From assembly GCA_964370755.1 (NCBI GenBank), contig CAYJKL010000002.1, forward strand, positions 1-64,000: a stretch of DNA of 64,000 nucleotides, in the 5' to 3' direction. This DNA is from CAKOSP01 sp964370755. Its GTDB lineage: Bacteria; Bacillota_I; Bacilli_A; RF39; UBA660. The position numbers and the translations under genes are program-made. Shown here piece after piece: positions 52,275 through 61,499 of this stretch (position 1 is the first letter of the stretch; each line of letters begins with the position of its first letter). The notes beneath the pieces are model-generated. The model worked only from the letters and a program-made list of their open reading frames with translations. It ran no database searches and was not told the origin of the DNA.

Positions 52275-52892
52275 CTATTTTTCTTTTATTCTTTCCCATG
52301 CTCCTAATGCATTATCTTTTATATCTGTTGCTGTGTCAATTCCAAATTCTGTAATTGCGTCTATATCATCTTGATGCTCGTAGTAAAAGTCTTTCATAGA
52401 TTCTTTTACCGCTTGTTCTTTTTCATATAGATAATAGCCGAAATCTTCGATTGCCTGCGCAGGGTCTTCTTTTACGGCATTGTATGCATTCATGATTGCT
52501 TCAATTACTTCGCTTGCTTTTTCTTTAGCAGCATCTGTTAAGTCACTAAAGTAATATCCATTAATTTCTGTTTTTCCTGCAAAAAAGTCTAAGACAAATA
52601 TTAAATCTTCTTCTGCTGAATCTAAGAATGATTCAGTTCCGTCTGCTAGAGCTTCTGTGATTTGATTTTCTTTTTCACGCAACGTTTCTAAAACACTTTC
52701 TTCTGGAGATACGGTTTCTGTTGGTACTGGAAATGGTGTTTCGATTGTAACTGGAGTTTCAACTGCAATACTTGGTGTATTTACTGGAGTACTTTCTTCT
52801 TTAGTACACCCCGTTGCTAAACTTATTATATTAACTACTACAAGATATAAGGCTATTCTACATTTATTTATTTCTATTAATTTTTTTGACAT
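52275..52892 (-). CDS. Lipoprotein with C-terminal helical region, unknown
   Basis: Signal peptide ending with lipobox SLATGC (Cys about residue 29 of the 205). A Pro/Thr/Glu-rich linker (TPVNTPSIAVETPVTIETPFPVP) is followed by a helical, acidic domain. The upstream in-frame start lies 36 bases earlier, but ATG 52890-52892 with AAAGGGG is preferred. No family recognised; located between the coiled-coil gene and engB. Confidence 0.76.
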   Translation of the reverse strand: MSKKLIEINKCRIALYLVVVNIISLATGCTKEESTPVNTPSIAVETPVTIETPFPVPTETVSPEESVLETLREKENQITEALADGTESFLDSAEEDLIFVLDFFAGKTEINGYYFSDLTDAAKEKASEVIEAIMNAYNAVKEDPAQAIEDFGYYLYEKEQAVKESMKDFYYEHQDDIDAITEFGIDTATDIKDNALGAWERIKEK

Positions 52893-52957
52893 AATTTCCC
52901 CTTTCAGAGTTAGTCTATTATATATCATTTTAGCGTAAAAGTCTACTATAAATATAT

Positions 52958-53359
52958 CTAATTTAATTTTGCTTTTAATTCATTAATTCTACTTAATGAT
53001 AGTCTTTTTTTATCGCTTAATGAGTCATATCTTCTGTCATATGAATCACTTTCTTTATCTAGACTACTTATATCACTTCTAATGTTTGAATAATTTTGTT
53101 CTTCATTAATTAAACTTTCTATATTATTTAATACTTCTTGATATTCAGTTATTGCACTTTTTAACTCTACATATCTTTCATTAACCATTTTTCCTAGAGC
53201 ATCAGAAAAAGGTTTACTTACAAGTCCTGTATTTCCGATAACTGTCCAATCTTGTGATGAATTTACCAAAGTATATAAATTATTTAATTTTATTGATGTA
53301 CAGTTATTGTCTATTTCTATTATCCTATTTCTAAGAGTGTTTACTTCATTTATGTCCAT
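52958..53359 (-). CDS. Small coiled-coil protein, unknown
   Basis: 133 residues, almost wholly alpha-helical, with heptad-like runs at about 55-95 and a C-terminal DKKRLSLSRINELKAKL segment; no signal peptide. Size and the internal SSQDWTVIGNTG turn recall WXG100-like secreted helices, but the Trp is not in the WXG context, so this is only a hint. The start used is ATG 53357-53359 rather than the ATG at 53404. Confidence 0.55.
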   Translation of the reverse strand: MDINEVNTLRNRIIEIDNNCTSIKLNNLYTLVNSSQDWTVIGNTGLVSKPFSDALGKMVNERYVELKSAITEYQEVLNNIESLINEEQNYSNIRSDISSLDKESDSYDRRYDSLSDKKRLSLSRINELKAKLN

Positions 53360-53514
53360 AATTATTTTCTTACCTTCCTTATGTATTAATTCACTTTCTA
53401 TCAATTAATTGTTGTCTATTCTTTTTAATTATACCACTTTCGTTTTTTGATATCAATAACAATTTTGTTATTGCATACTTTCTTGTAATAATTTGTGCAA
53501 AAGTCTAGGATGCA

Positions 53515-53523
53515 TGTTATAAT
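53515..53523 (+). promoter_or_regulatory. Extended -10 promoter of the four-helix protein gene
   Basis: TGTTATAAT on the plus strand, 22 bases before the ATG at 53546, with AGAAAGAAGATG region as ribosome binding site. No good -35 at the usual spacing (TTGTGC is 19 bases away). Confidence 0.5.
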
Positions 53524-53545
53524 AGTTTAGAAAGAAGATGATTAT

Positions 53546-53950
53546 ATGCTAAGTTTATTTACTCCTCCAACTGGAATAGATTTAATTTTTTTAATTTTGT
53601 TTTATTTGGTTACTATTGGGTTAATATATTTTTTTCAAGTAAAAGTTTTGAAAGATAGATGTAAAAAGAATTTTGTGATTTTATTGTCTATTGAAATTTT
53701 GGTACTACTTGTACATATAATGCTTTTTAATTTCGATAACTTACCATTGTTTATTAAAGAAAATTCGCCTGAAGTTATATTTTTATATTTGTTTTTACTT
53801 TCATATTATACATTTTTTATGTATGGATTGTTTTTTATAACTTCGTTAGTGATTTATTTTAGAAAACCCTTTGGCTTTGATTTTAAGAAAAACATTATTT
53901 TATTTTCTGTAGCTGGTTTGATTGGTTTATTTTTTGGAATTCTGTCTTGA
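53546..53950 (+). CDS. Four-helix membrane protein, unknown
   Basis: 134 residues with four clear membrane segments (about 10-30, 45-65, 77-103, 113-132) and short loops; one acidic extracellular loop (FDNLPLFIKENSPEV). No transporter or enzyme motif. It is isolated on the plus strand with its own extended -10 promoter, convergent with the 109-residue gene. Confidence 0.75.
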   Translation: MLSLFTPPTGIDLIFLILFYLVTIGLIYFFQVKVLKDRCKKNFVILLSIEILVLLVHIMLFNFDNLPLFIKENSPEVIFLYLFLLSYYTFFMYGLFFITSLVIYFRKPFGFDFKKNIILFSVAGLIGLFFGILS

Positions 53951-53951
53951 C

Positions 53952-54281
53952 TTAAGTAAATAAATATTTAAATACATTTACAAGTTCTAAAGCTCCATCT
54001 GTTATTATTGTGATTACTCCGTTATTTATTTTCTCACCTGCTTTTGTGAATCCATTTGAGTAATCTTTTATTTCTTTTTCAACGTAGTTTTTTACATCTA
54101 CTTCTTCTCCATTTAGTACATCCTCTTCAAATCTATTAATTGCTTCTTCTGTAAGGATTGTATCGTTTCTGATACTTGCTTCATGATACCCACTTTCTCC
54201 TATAATATATACAAATATAAAAATTATAAATAAGAGTTTTACTGTTATCATAAAGTAATTTCTCTTTTTTTTATTATCCAC
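53952..54281 (-). CDS. Small membrane-anchored protein, unknown
   Basis: 109 residues: a basic start, one membrane segment (about 10-27), then an acidic extracytoplasmic tail. The start is GTG (54279-54281) with AAAGGTGG upstream, and its 5' end overlaps the spoIIP 3' end by eight bases, so the two are translationally coupled and may act together during engulfment; that is inferred from position only. Confidence 0.7.
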   Translation of the reverse strand: MDNKKKRNYFMITVKLLFIIFIFVYIIGESGYHEASIRNDTILTEEAINRFEEDVLNGEEVDVKNYVEKEIKDYSNGFTKAGEKINNGVITIITDGALELVNVFKYLFT

Positions 54282-55170
54282 TGTTAACCACCTTTCTAAA
54301 ACTTTCTGCTAGATATGCTAAAGAGCAATTTACTTCTTCAATACTGTTATACTGACCACCTACTTCAATTAATATTGCATTTAGGTGTAAATCTTGATTG
54401 TATATTCCGTTTACGTTGCTTCCGCTTTTACCCAATACTCCTCTTGTGAAGTTCGGATGTATTTTATTAAGTTCATCATTTAATTTATTTGAAAGTTCTA
54501 AGTTAGTACTAAATGTTGGATTATCTTCTCCTACTATAAACATAAATCTTGCACACTGTTTTCCGTCAATATTTACTGTAGTAATATCATAACTTGCTGA
54601 ATCTCTATGTATATCAATATAGTAGTTTATCGTTGGATAGTTTGTTATAGCGTCTTCTAGTAAGAATCTACTTGCATCATAACTTTTAGAATAACTCCAA
54701 GAGTTTGCTCTTAGAATGTCTACTGGATTATTTTCTTCTACTACTGCGTATATTTCTTCATCTTTTAAATATTCTTTAAAAATGTATGAAGCAGTTATTA
54801 CTGTTGGGTTTATATTAAATGCTTCAAATGATTCATAAGTATACTCTTCTGTTGTATGTGTGTTATATATGTATACAAGTGGGTTATTTATTACTATAGG
54901 GGTATCTTCTTCTTTAATTACAGGCTCACTTTCTAAAAATTCATAACCAAAGGCATAACTAAATATAAATTCAGGAGTATTTAGTTTATCTAGATTTATT
55001 TCATTATTATTTAGAATGTATGAAACTACTTTTTCATTATTTAAGTTTATTACTAATTTGTCTAATAGAAATATAACTATAAAAGAAAATGTAAAACAAA
55101 AAATTATTACTGTACTTAGTAATTTTAAGAATATTTTTTTTCTTTTTTTTGCTTTAAAACGTCTTCTCAT
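54274..55170 (-). CDS. spoIIP: Stage II sporulation protein P (peptidoglycan amidase of engulfment)
   Basis: SpoIIP with SpoIID and SpoIIM hydrolyses septal peptidoglycan so the mother cell engulfs the forespore. After an N-terminal membrane segment (about 10-35) the domain has VYIYNTHTTEEYTYE, YYIDIHRDSASYD and the C-terminal GVLGKSGSNVNGIYNQDL...ILIEVGGQYNS, holding the zinc-binding His/Glu set of the family. 298 residues. Start has GAGGG. spoIIP beside rpsT is also seen in Bacillus, where gpr lies between them; gpr is absent here. Confidence 0.94.
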   Translation of the reverse strand: MRRRFKAKKRKKIFLKLLSTVIIFCFTFSFIVIFLLDKLVINLNNEKVVSYILNNNEINLDKLNTPEFIFSYAFGYEFLESEPVIKEEDTPIVINNPLVYIYNTHTTEEYTYESFEAFNINPTVITASYIFKEYLKDEEIYAVVEENNPVDILRANSWSYSKSYDASRFLLEDAITNYPTINYYIDIHRDSASYDITTVNIDGKQCARFMFIVGEDNPTFSTNLELSNKLNDELNKIHPNFTRGVLGKSGSNVNGIYNQDLHLNAILIEVGGQYNSIEEVNCSLAYLAESFRKVVNSG

Positions 55171-55234
55171 ATACCCTCTTTTATCAAATTATACATAAAA
55201 TAGTATAAAAATTATGTCATTTTAACTGTTTTAC

Positions 55235-55263
55235 TTGAAAATTGTTTAAAAGTTTGATAAAAT
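55235..55263 (+). promoter_or_regulatory. Sigma-A promoter of rpsT
   Basis: TTGAAA (55235-55240), a 17-base spacer, and TAAAAT (55258-55263) on the plus strand, about 28 bases before the rpsT ATG. Confidence 0.8.
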
Positions 55264-55291
55264 TAATTGACACGAAGGAAGGAGATTAAGT

Positions 55292-55558
55292 ATGGCTAAT
55301 ATTAAAAGTTCTAAAAAAGCTATAAAAGTTATTGCGAAAAAAACTCAAAATAACCATGAAGCTAAAGCTAGAGTGCACAACTTAATTAAGAACTTAGAAA
55401 AAGCTATTGCTGCTAAAGATAGCGAAAAAGCAAATAGTTTATTAAAAGATTTACAAAAATATACTGATAAAGCAGTTTCAAAAGGTTTAATATCTAAAAA
55501 CACTGGAGCTCGTCAAAAATCAAGATTAAATAATAAAGTAAAAAATATAAATAACTAA
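55292..55558 (+). CDS. rpsT: 30S ribosomal protein S20
   Basis: The 88-residue helical, basic protein binds 16S rRNA early in 30S assembly. MANIKSSKKAIKVIAKKTQ start, internal KNLEKAIAAKDSEKANSLL and C-terminal GLISKNTGARQKSRL match S20. Strong ribosome binding site AAGGAGAT. It is divergent from spoIIP and followed by its own terminator. Confidence 0.98.
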   Translation: MANIKSSKKAIKVIAKKTQNNHEAKARVHNLIKNLEKAIAAKDSEKANSLLKDLQKYTDKAVSKGLISKNTGARQKSRLNNKVKNINN

Positions 55559-55559
55559 G

Positions 55560-55582
55560 ACCAATCACTAATTGGTTTTTTT
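55560..55582 (+). terminator. Terminator of rpsT
   Basis: CCAAT and ATTGG pair around CACTA and are followed by TTTTTTT on the plus strand, directly after the stop codon. Confidence 0.88.
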
Positions 55583-55672
55583 ATTTGCAAAATTTTAGTA
55601 AATAAGCATTTAATCTTGTTATATTAATTGCGTGCATTAATTATATTTGATATTATATATAAGGAGATGCTT

Positions 55673-56623
55673 ATGAAAAAATTTATTATACCTACTATTT
55701 GTGTTATAACACTTGCTTTAACAATTGTGTTTTTAAATCCTATTGTTAATTCTTTGACAAGTTTCTTTTTGATAACTGAACCTACTACTCCAGAAGAAGT
55801 TAGTGAATATTTTAAAGATGAAAGTTATGAGTATGTGCAAAATGTAGAGTCTTTTATTCCCTATTCTAAGCAAGATCTTAAAAATATTTTATATACTACT
55901 ATTAATAGTGGATGGGATCAAGTTACGTTTTACTGTCCACCTGAATATGATGATTGTAAAATAGATATGGAGAATGTAAGTAGCGACAGTGGCGTTTTAA
56001 CTCATATAAATAATTTTGTACATCCATATAACAGTTTTACAAATATAACAATGACTGTGTCTGAGTCTGGTGAGATATCTTTTAAAATTATATATTTATA
56101 TACTGATGAACAAATATTAAAGATTGAAGAAGAAGTTGACAGATTAATGGTTGAACTTTTAAATGATACTATGAGTGATGAAGAAAAAATTAAAATACTT
56201 CATGATCACATAATTAATAATTCTAAATATGATATTTTAATTAATAAGAATGAAGAAAGTCCTTATCAATCACATCTTGCATACGGACCTTTATTTGATA
56301 AATTTGCTACTTGTAATGGTTATACTGATTTAATGGCTATTTTTTTAGAAAAGCTTGATATCAATAATTTTAAAGTTGCTACTACACCAGAAGAAATTAG
56401 TTATGAATCTACTGGTCATGTATGGAATGCGGTTTATATTAATAATGAGTGGAAGCATTTAGACCTTACTTGGGACGACCCTGTAGATGAGACCGGTAAT
56501 AAAGATTATCTTTTAGATACTTATTTTTTAATTACTAGTGAAGAGTTAAAACTTGCTGATGAAGGTGAACAAAATATAGAAGAACATAATTTTAATAGTT
56601 CTATATATTATGAAATGAAATAA
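55673..56623 (+). CDS. Exported transglutaminase-like (cysteine peptidase fold) protein
   Basis: An N-terminal signal or anchor (about 5-24) precedes a domain with the transglutaminase-core triad: Cys in FATCNGYTDLMAIFLEK (about 212), His in STGHVWNAVYINN (about 247) and Asp in KHLDLTWDDP (about 266). Bacterial members are often peptidases. The ATG at 55673 has AAGGAGAT and is preferred over the ATG at 55628; 316 residues. An extended -10 (TTGTTATATT) is near. Neighbour of a second, cytoplasmic member of this fold at 58267-59256. Confidence 0.85.
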   Translation: MKKFIIPTICVITLALTIVFLNPIVNSLTSFFLITEPTTPEEVSEYFKDESYEYVQNVESFIPYSKQDLKNILYTTINSGWDQVTFYCPPEYDDCKIDMENVSSDSGVLTHINNFVHPYNSFTNITMTVSESGEISFKIIYLYTDEQILKIEEEVDRLMVELLNDTMSDEEKIKILHDHIINNSKYDILINKNEESPYQSHLAYGPLFDKFATCNGYTDLMAIFLEKLDINNFKVATTPEEISYESTGHVWNAVYINNEWKHLDLTWDDPVDETGNKDYLLDTYFLITSEELKLADEGEQNIEEHNFNSSIYYEMK

Positions 56624-56645
56624 TTACTTATTAAAGTGATTTTTT
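56623..56645 (+). terminator. Terminator of the exported transglutaminase-like gene
   Basis: ATTACTT and AAGTGAT pair (one wobble) around ATTA and are followed by TTTTT on the plus strand, right after the stop codon. Confidence 0.7.
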
Positions 56646-56730
56646 TATGTAAATTTTCGGTAAATTATTTATTTCATTATATACAATTTATTATTTTAAT
56701 GATATCATTTTATTAGAAAAGAGGATTATA

Positions 56731-58242
56731 ATGGAAGAAAAAATTAAAGAGTTTACTCTAAACAATGAGATAATTAAACCTAATGCTGATCAAATATCAT
56801 TATTAGATTTAGTTGAAAGTGTTAATATCAAATCAGGCGTTGATTCTGCAAATAAGGAATTAATCGCACTATTTAATTCAATTAAGTTTGATTCAAAGAT
56901 GATGGAATTTACTAAGAAGCAAGCTAGAAACTTATACAAAAATATTAATAGTGTTAGTTATAGTTTTGAAGACAGTATTGGTAGTATTAGATTTTTATTA
57001 AATGGTAAAAGTATTACATTAATTGAAAAAGATGGAGTTTTGACAACTTTACCTAATGAAGGTTCACAAACTAAGGCACTTGCTAACCAATTGATTGTAG
57101 ATCACGGAAAAAATATTCTTGATTTTATAAAATCATTTGAAGTTTTAAGAATTAATAATTTAGAATTTAACTATGACAAACATGAAGGTTTAAAATTAGA
57201 TAAAGAAACTAATAAAGACTTATTTAATAGTGTTAGTGTTGCTTCTAAAGATAATGTATTTAGTGCAAATTTTGAATTAAGTGAAGCAGGTACTATAAAA
57301 GTTTCTAATCCCAACTTACCTACTGATAAAAATCAATTAAAAGAAATTATGAAAAGATTGCCTATTTCAGTTAAAGAACTTGATGCTGTTAGTAAATTTT
57401 ATGTTGAACGAAACATGAGTGGTTTAAAGAAACAATATGAAAATGAGATAGACTTTAATAAAACGCTATATAACGGAGAGCGCCCTGTTACTAACTCTGA
57501 TAACTTACTAGATTTTATTAATGAATGCGAAATGGATTTTAAAGAACTTAATACACTTACTAATAATGTACTAAGTTCTATAAATAGTCATGAAGATACT
57601 AAAATATATAATATAGAAGGTATAAATTATAGTATTGATAAAAATGGAAAAGTGAATTTTAATATAGTTCATAAAAATGATCACCCTAATAACGCTAGAG
57701 TGTCTATAGAAATAGTTAAACCTCTTTTTGAAAAAGAGTTTGCTAATATTAAAACGCAACTTGAAATTATATATAATAAGTATAGAATAGCAATTAAAGA
57801 TAATGTTTTAGATTTTGATAAACAAAATATCATTGACGATATTGATAATCAAATAAGTAAAAGTGAAGATGAATTCGATAGTTATGTAAAAATGGAAACT
57901 GAATCTGCTGAAAAGAAGAATGATCCAGAAATTGATGCTCTTAAAATGCAGTCTTTAAATAATAGAGCTAATTTACATTTAATAAAAAGTAATATAGACA
58001 GTAATAGATTTCCTGTTGCGAGTTATGAAAATGGAGAGTATATAGTTGAAGTTTATTTAACTAAAGATTTAAAAATTCAAACTGAAATTAAGCCTAGCAA
58101 AGAATTACTTCAAAGTAAATCTATAGAGGAAATTAATAGTTATATTGAAAGTAATAGAAATGATATCTTAGCTAGTATTACTACTCCAAAACAACAAGAC
58201 AAAACTACTTCGTTAGAAAATGAATCTTCATTTCAAAGATAA
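56731..58242 (+). CDS. Large helical protein, unknown
   Basis: 503 residues with no signal peptide or membrane segment, rich in Lys, Glu, Asn and Ser and mostly helical, with a coiled-coil-like stretch near residue 370. No known family recognised. Start has AGAGGATT. It sits between two transglutaminase-like genes, the only neighbours of that fold in the window, and shares a bidirectional terminator with the following convergent gene. Confidence 0.7.
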   Translation: MEEKIKEFTLNNEIIKPNADQISLLDLVESVNIKSGVDSANKELIALFNSIKFDSKMMEFTKKQARNLYKNINSVSYSFEDSIGSIRFLLNGKSITLIEKDGVLTTLPNEGSQTKALANQLIVDHGKNILDFIKSFEVLRINNLEFNYDKHEGLKLDKETNKDLFNSVSVASKDNVFSANFELSEAGTIKVSNPNLPTDKNQLKEIMKRLPISVKELDAVSKFYVERNMSGLKKQYENEIDFNKTLYNGERPVTNSDNLLDFINECEMDFKELNTLTNNVLSSINSHEDTKIYNIEGINYSIDKNGKVNFNIVHKNDHPNNARVSIEIVKPLFEKEFANIKTQLEIIYNKYRIAIKDNVLDFDKQNIIDDIDNQISKSEDEFDSYVKMETESAEKKNDPEIDALKMQSLNNRANLHLIKSNIDSNRFPVASYENGEYIVEVYLTKDLKIQTEIKPSKELLQSKSIEEINSYIESNRNDILASITTPKQQDKTTSLENESSFQR

Positions 58243-58256
58243 ATAATTGAGTATAT

Positions 58257-58285
58257 AAAAAAGTGTTTATTTCAACACTTTTTTT
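58257..58285. terminator. Bidirectional terminator between convergent genes
   Basis: AAGTGTT and AACACTT pair around TATTTC, with A-rich sequence on one side and T's on the other, serving both the 503-residue gene and the convergent transglutaminase-like gene. Confidence 0.85.
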
Positions 58286-59256
58286 CTTGTATTTGCAATT
58301 ATATTTGTAGCCTCTTCATATAATTCTTTATGTTCAGTGTAAAATTGTTCTAGTAAGTCCATATTATTTTGAATTACTGATTTTGTATCTAAATATAATT
58401 TTCCTGCTTCAAAATAATTTTCTACTTCCATTTCAATTACTTCTTTATTCGTTATATTAGGAGAAAAATAACTATACTTTTTATTTGTTTTTCCTATTAT
58501 CATGGGTGTACCTGTCTCATATAATTTACCTTCACTTCTTAATAAAATAGCGTTAGCTGTTGGATCAAAAAAATGAAGTTTATCATTTTCTTTGGATACC
58601 GTAACAGCGTGAATACTTATAGTTTTATTTAGAGTTTTTTTGTATTTCCACTTAGAATTGTCTTCAATTAATCTACCCATATCTACTAGTTCATTACTTT
58701 GACTTTTTTGCATAAATGCATCACATAAATTCACAATATCAATAAATTTATCAGGTGATGAAACTTCTAATAAAGATGCTTCAATATTTCTTTTATTAAG
58801 TATATCAGCTAGAAGTGAAGATGTATGTCTACAAACTCCGTTTCCAGAAAATATTGTGCTTCCATATAACTTAGAAACATCTAAGATTAAATCATAACCA
58901 TAATTATAACTTTTATCTTTGGAAATATAGCCACTATTTAACATTTCACTAAACAGTGCAAATATTTCTTCTGATTTGTCAAATTCAAATGCTGCTATTA
59001 AAGCTGAATAATCCTTTAGAAATTCATCATATAGCATTCTCAAATTGGAACAATCTTTGGTAAACGACGCTCTGTAATTTAATTTACTGTCTAAATAAAA
59101 CATAAAAAATGATGTCCCAAATAAATTACAAATAGGTTCGTTACTTGCTAATCCATATATATTTAAAAAATTTGCAGTATTGAAGTAAACATCTTCTAAT
59201 TTTAAATAGTTTCTATAATTCACATTTGAAACTAATTTATTAACCATATTATGCAC
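58267..59256 (-). CDS. Transglutaminase-like (cysteine peptidase fold) protein, cytoplasmic
   Basis: 329 residues without signal peptide. The triad positions are Cys in GNGVCRHTSSLLADILNKR (about 140), His in TISIHAVTVSKEND (about 215) and Asp in LHFFDPTANAI (about 229), the pattern of transglutaminase-core proteins. GTG start (59254-59256) with AAAAAGGGGG upstream. A strong TGC-extended promoter lies right before. Substrate unknown. Confidence 0.8.
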   Translation of the reverse strand: MHNMVNKLVSNVNYRNYLKLEDVYFNTANFLNIYGLASNEPICNLFGTSFFMFYLDSKLNYRASFTKDCSNLRMLYDEFLKDYSALIAAFEFDKSEEIFALFSEMLNSGYISKDKSYNYGYDLILDVSKLYGSTIFSGNGVCRHTSSLLADILNKRNIEASLLEVSSPDKFIDIVNLCDAFMQKSQSNELVDMGRLIEDNSKWKYKKTLNKTISIHAVTVSKENDKLHFFDPTANAILLRSEGKLYETGTPMIIGKTNKKYSYFSPNITNKEVIEMEVENYFEAGKLYLDTKSVIQNNMDLLEQFYTEHKELYEEATNIIANTRKKVLK

Positions 59257-59285
59257 TTTTAATTCCCCCTTTTTAAAGTTATCAT

Positions 59286-59315
59286 ATTATAGCATTTGAA
59301 ACTTATTTAAGTCAA
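59286..59315 (-). promoter_or_regulatory. Promoter of the cytoplasmic transglutaminase-like gene
   Basis: Minus strand TTGACT (59310-59315), an 18-base spacer ending TGC, and TATAAT (59286-59291). Confidence 0.8.
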
Positions 59316-60527
59316 TTATTTAATATAAAACATAGATGCTATTGGTCTTGTTTGATGTTTTAAGTCACTGTCTATTGGTTCATTTATTATTTGGTAGTCT
59401 TCTACCATAACACTTGATGTTCCTCCATCAAGGTTAGCTGCATTTACTGCTCCATAGTTTTCCATAATGCGTGTTAAGTCTGCCATGTCTGCTCCGCCCG
59501 TTCTAAATTCGTTTGAATCTACAACTAGGAAAAGTACTATCCCATCTTCTCTTTGGCCGATTGCAGTTCTTGCTGCTCTACCCCAGCCACCGTTACCACC
59601 AATGAATGCTGACTTTCCGTTTACTATTAAAAATGGGCCCATTGATACTGCATCAGTTATTCCATGTGATGCTGCTTCATCTGCTGTTGCATCATGAAGT
59701 AACATAAGAATATTATCATCAGTAAAACCTATTACATCATCCGTTATTCCACTTTGACCAGTTATAACACTTCCGCTTGCAAATGTGACTCCTCTTGGAG
59801 TTCCACCTGCACTATTATGGTTAGGGTCATAAAACCCACCGCCGTTTATTGCAAGTGGTGAACTCTTATCTTCAGCCATATCTGTTACATACTGACCTCT
59901 TACGTCTAAATATTTTGTAACACCAACATGAACCATACTTGGCTCATATATAGCTGCTAAATATGCATTAGCACCGTTTACTTCAAATTCAATAATTTTA
60001 TATTCCTCATTATCGTCTCTTTCTAGTATTTGTTTTTCATATTCATTTTTATAAGTTACTTCTTTTTCCACATCTATTAATTCTTTATCTGTGTTTTCAG
60101 ATGGCTCTATTATAAAGTTTCTACTCATGACATCTATTATGTCACTTTCACTATAAAACCAATTTGCATAGTATTGATGAGATTTTGTTTGCATAGCTGT
60201 TGTTATATACCAATCTCTAAAACCATTATAAGGAGAATATAATAAGAATATAGAAGTAACTGCCCCTAGTATGTATAAACTGATTATTATTCTATAAAGT
60301 ATTGTTCCTTTTGTAAGTTTAAGTTTTTTTTCTTTTTTTAATTTTAAAGAAAATAGTATTATAAAAATAATTAGTATAACACTAAAGATTATTAAAATAT
60401 TTCTAAGTAAATTAGTTATAAGATAATCACTATTAAAACCTACTATCGTTAAAGATAAAAATAATGGCAGCATAAATAACATTATCCTGCGCATTACTAT
60501 ATAGCCTTTTATATTTTTATTTTTCAT
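59316..60527 (-). CDS. NAGPA-type phosphodiester glycosidase family membrane protein
   Basis: About four N-terminal membrane segments (1-110) precede an extracellular domain matching the NAGPA/phosphodiester glycosidase family, with SPLAINGGGFYDPNHNSAGG, GRAARTAIGQREDGIVLFLVV, and VNAANLDGGTSSVMVED (catalytic Asp region). Such proteins trim GlcNAc-1-phosphodiester-linked groups from cell-wall polymers. ATG 60525-60527 is chosen over the in-frame ATG 18 bases upstream, having GGTGAG. Two genes from miaA. Confidence 0.9.
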   Translation of the reverse strand: MKNKNIKGYIVMRRIMLFMLPLFLSLTIVGFNSDYLITNLLRNILIIFSVILIIFIILFSLKLKKEKKLKLTKGTILYRIIISLYILGAVTSIFLLYSPYNGFRDWYITTAMQTKSHQYYANWFYSESDIIDVMSRNFIIEPSENTDKELIDVEKEVTYKNEYEKQILERDDNEEYKIIEFEVNGANAYLAAIYEPSMVHVGVTKYLDVRGQYVTDMAEDKSSPLAINGGGFYDPNHNSAGGTPRGVTFASGSVITGQSGITDDVIGFTDDNILMLLHDATADEAASHGITDAVSMGPFLIVNGKSAFIGGNGGWGRAARTAIGQREDGIVLFLVVDSNEFRTGGADMADLTRIMENYGAVNAANLDGGTSSVMVEDYQIINEPIDSDLKHQTRPIASMFYIK

Positions 60528-60556
60528 ATTCTCACCACTATGCAATTATATCAAAC

Positions 60557-61414
60557 TTATTTTCTAGTATCAATAAAATTACTTACTAATTTCATTGTTT
60601 CATCAAAGTTATCATAATTTGTGTCAAACCAATTTACATTTATTTTATTGTTGAACCATGTATATTGTCTTTTTGCATAGTTTCTTGAATTTTTCTTAAT
60701 AAGTTCTAGCATTTCATCATAAGAAATTTTACTATCTAAGTAACTTATTACTTCTTTATAACCTATTGCACTATTTAATACTTTGGAGTTATCTTTATAT
60801 GGCAATAATGACTTAACTTCTTCTAAAAGTCCTTCCTCGAACATTTTATCTACTCTATTATTTATTATATTATAAAGGTTTTCTCTTGGAGTAGTTAACC
60901 CTATAAATGTAGCATCGTATAATAGTTTTGATCCATTATTATTACTTTCTTTAGTTTTATTTAATTCTCGTATTAATCTTTGTCTATTATTTGGATGTGT
61001 GTCTGATTCTTTATTTTTTTCAAGAACTAGTTTGTATATTTCCTCTGTAGTGTAATCTTCATACATATTAGACTCTTCTTCTTCATAAAAATTATAATCA
61101 TATAAAGCCGCTGATATATATAAACCTGTTCCACCTACTATAAAAATATTTTCGTCTTTATTATCGTTTATTAACTTTCTAACATCTTCTTGATAGTTTT
61201 TTACATTGTACTCTTCTGTTACTTCTTTTACATCAAAAAGATAATGTGGTTTTGCAGACATTTCTTCTTTTTTTATTTTTGCACTTCCTATATCTAATTT
61301 TTTATATACTTGAACTGCATCTGCATTAATTATAATACCACTGTATTTCTCTACTAGAAATTCGCTTAATTTGGTTTTTCCTACTCCGGTAGGTCCAACA
61401 ATAACATAAATCAT
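60557..61414 (-). CDS. miaA: tRNA dimethylallyltransferase MiaA
   Basis: Adds the isopentenyl group to A37 of UNN-reading tRNAs. Walker A IVGPTGVGKTKLSEFL, IINADAVQVYKKLDIGSAK, and FIVGGTGLYISAALYDYNF are conserved, with C-terminal NYAKRQYTWFNN. 285 residues. ATG 61412-61414 is chosen because AGGTGATTTTT precedes it, over the GTG nine bases upstream. Ends a few bases before the phosphodiester glycosidase gene. Confidence 0.96.
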   Translation of the reverse strand: MIYVIVGPTGVGKTKLSEFLVEKYSGIIINADAVQVYKKLDIGSAKIKKEEMSAKPHYLFDVKEVTEEYNVKNYQEDVRKLINDNKDENIFIVGGTGLYISAALYDYNFYEEEESNMYEDYTTEEIYKLVLEKNKESDTHPNNRQRLIRELNKTKESNNNGSKLLYDATFIGLTTPRENLYNIINNRVDKMFEEGLLEEVKSLLPYKDNSKVLNSAIGYKEVISYLDSKISYDEMLELIKKNSRNYAKRQYTWFNNKINVNWFDTNYDNFDETMKLVSNFIDTRK

Positions 61415-61453
61415 AAAAATCACCTAAATTTATTATAATATATAATTTATAAA

Positions 61454-61482
61454 TTGACAAATTAAGTTTGTAATGCTATATT
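61454..61482 (+). promoter_or_regulatory. Sigma-A promoter of tmcAL
   Basis: TTGACA (61454-61459), a 17-base spacer ending TGC, and TATATT (61477-61482) on the plus strand, about 18 bases before the ATG at 61500. Confidence 0.85.
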
Positions 61483-61499
61483 AAAATTAGGTGATAGAT

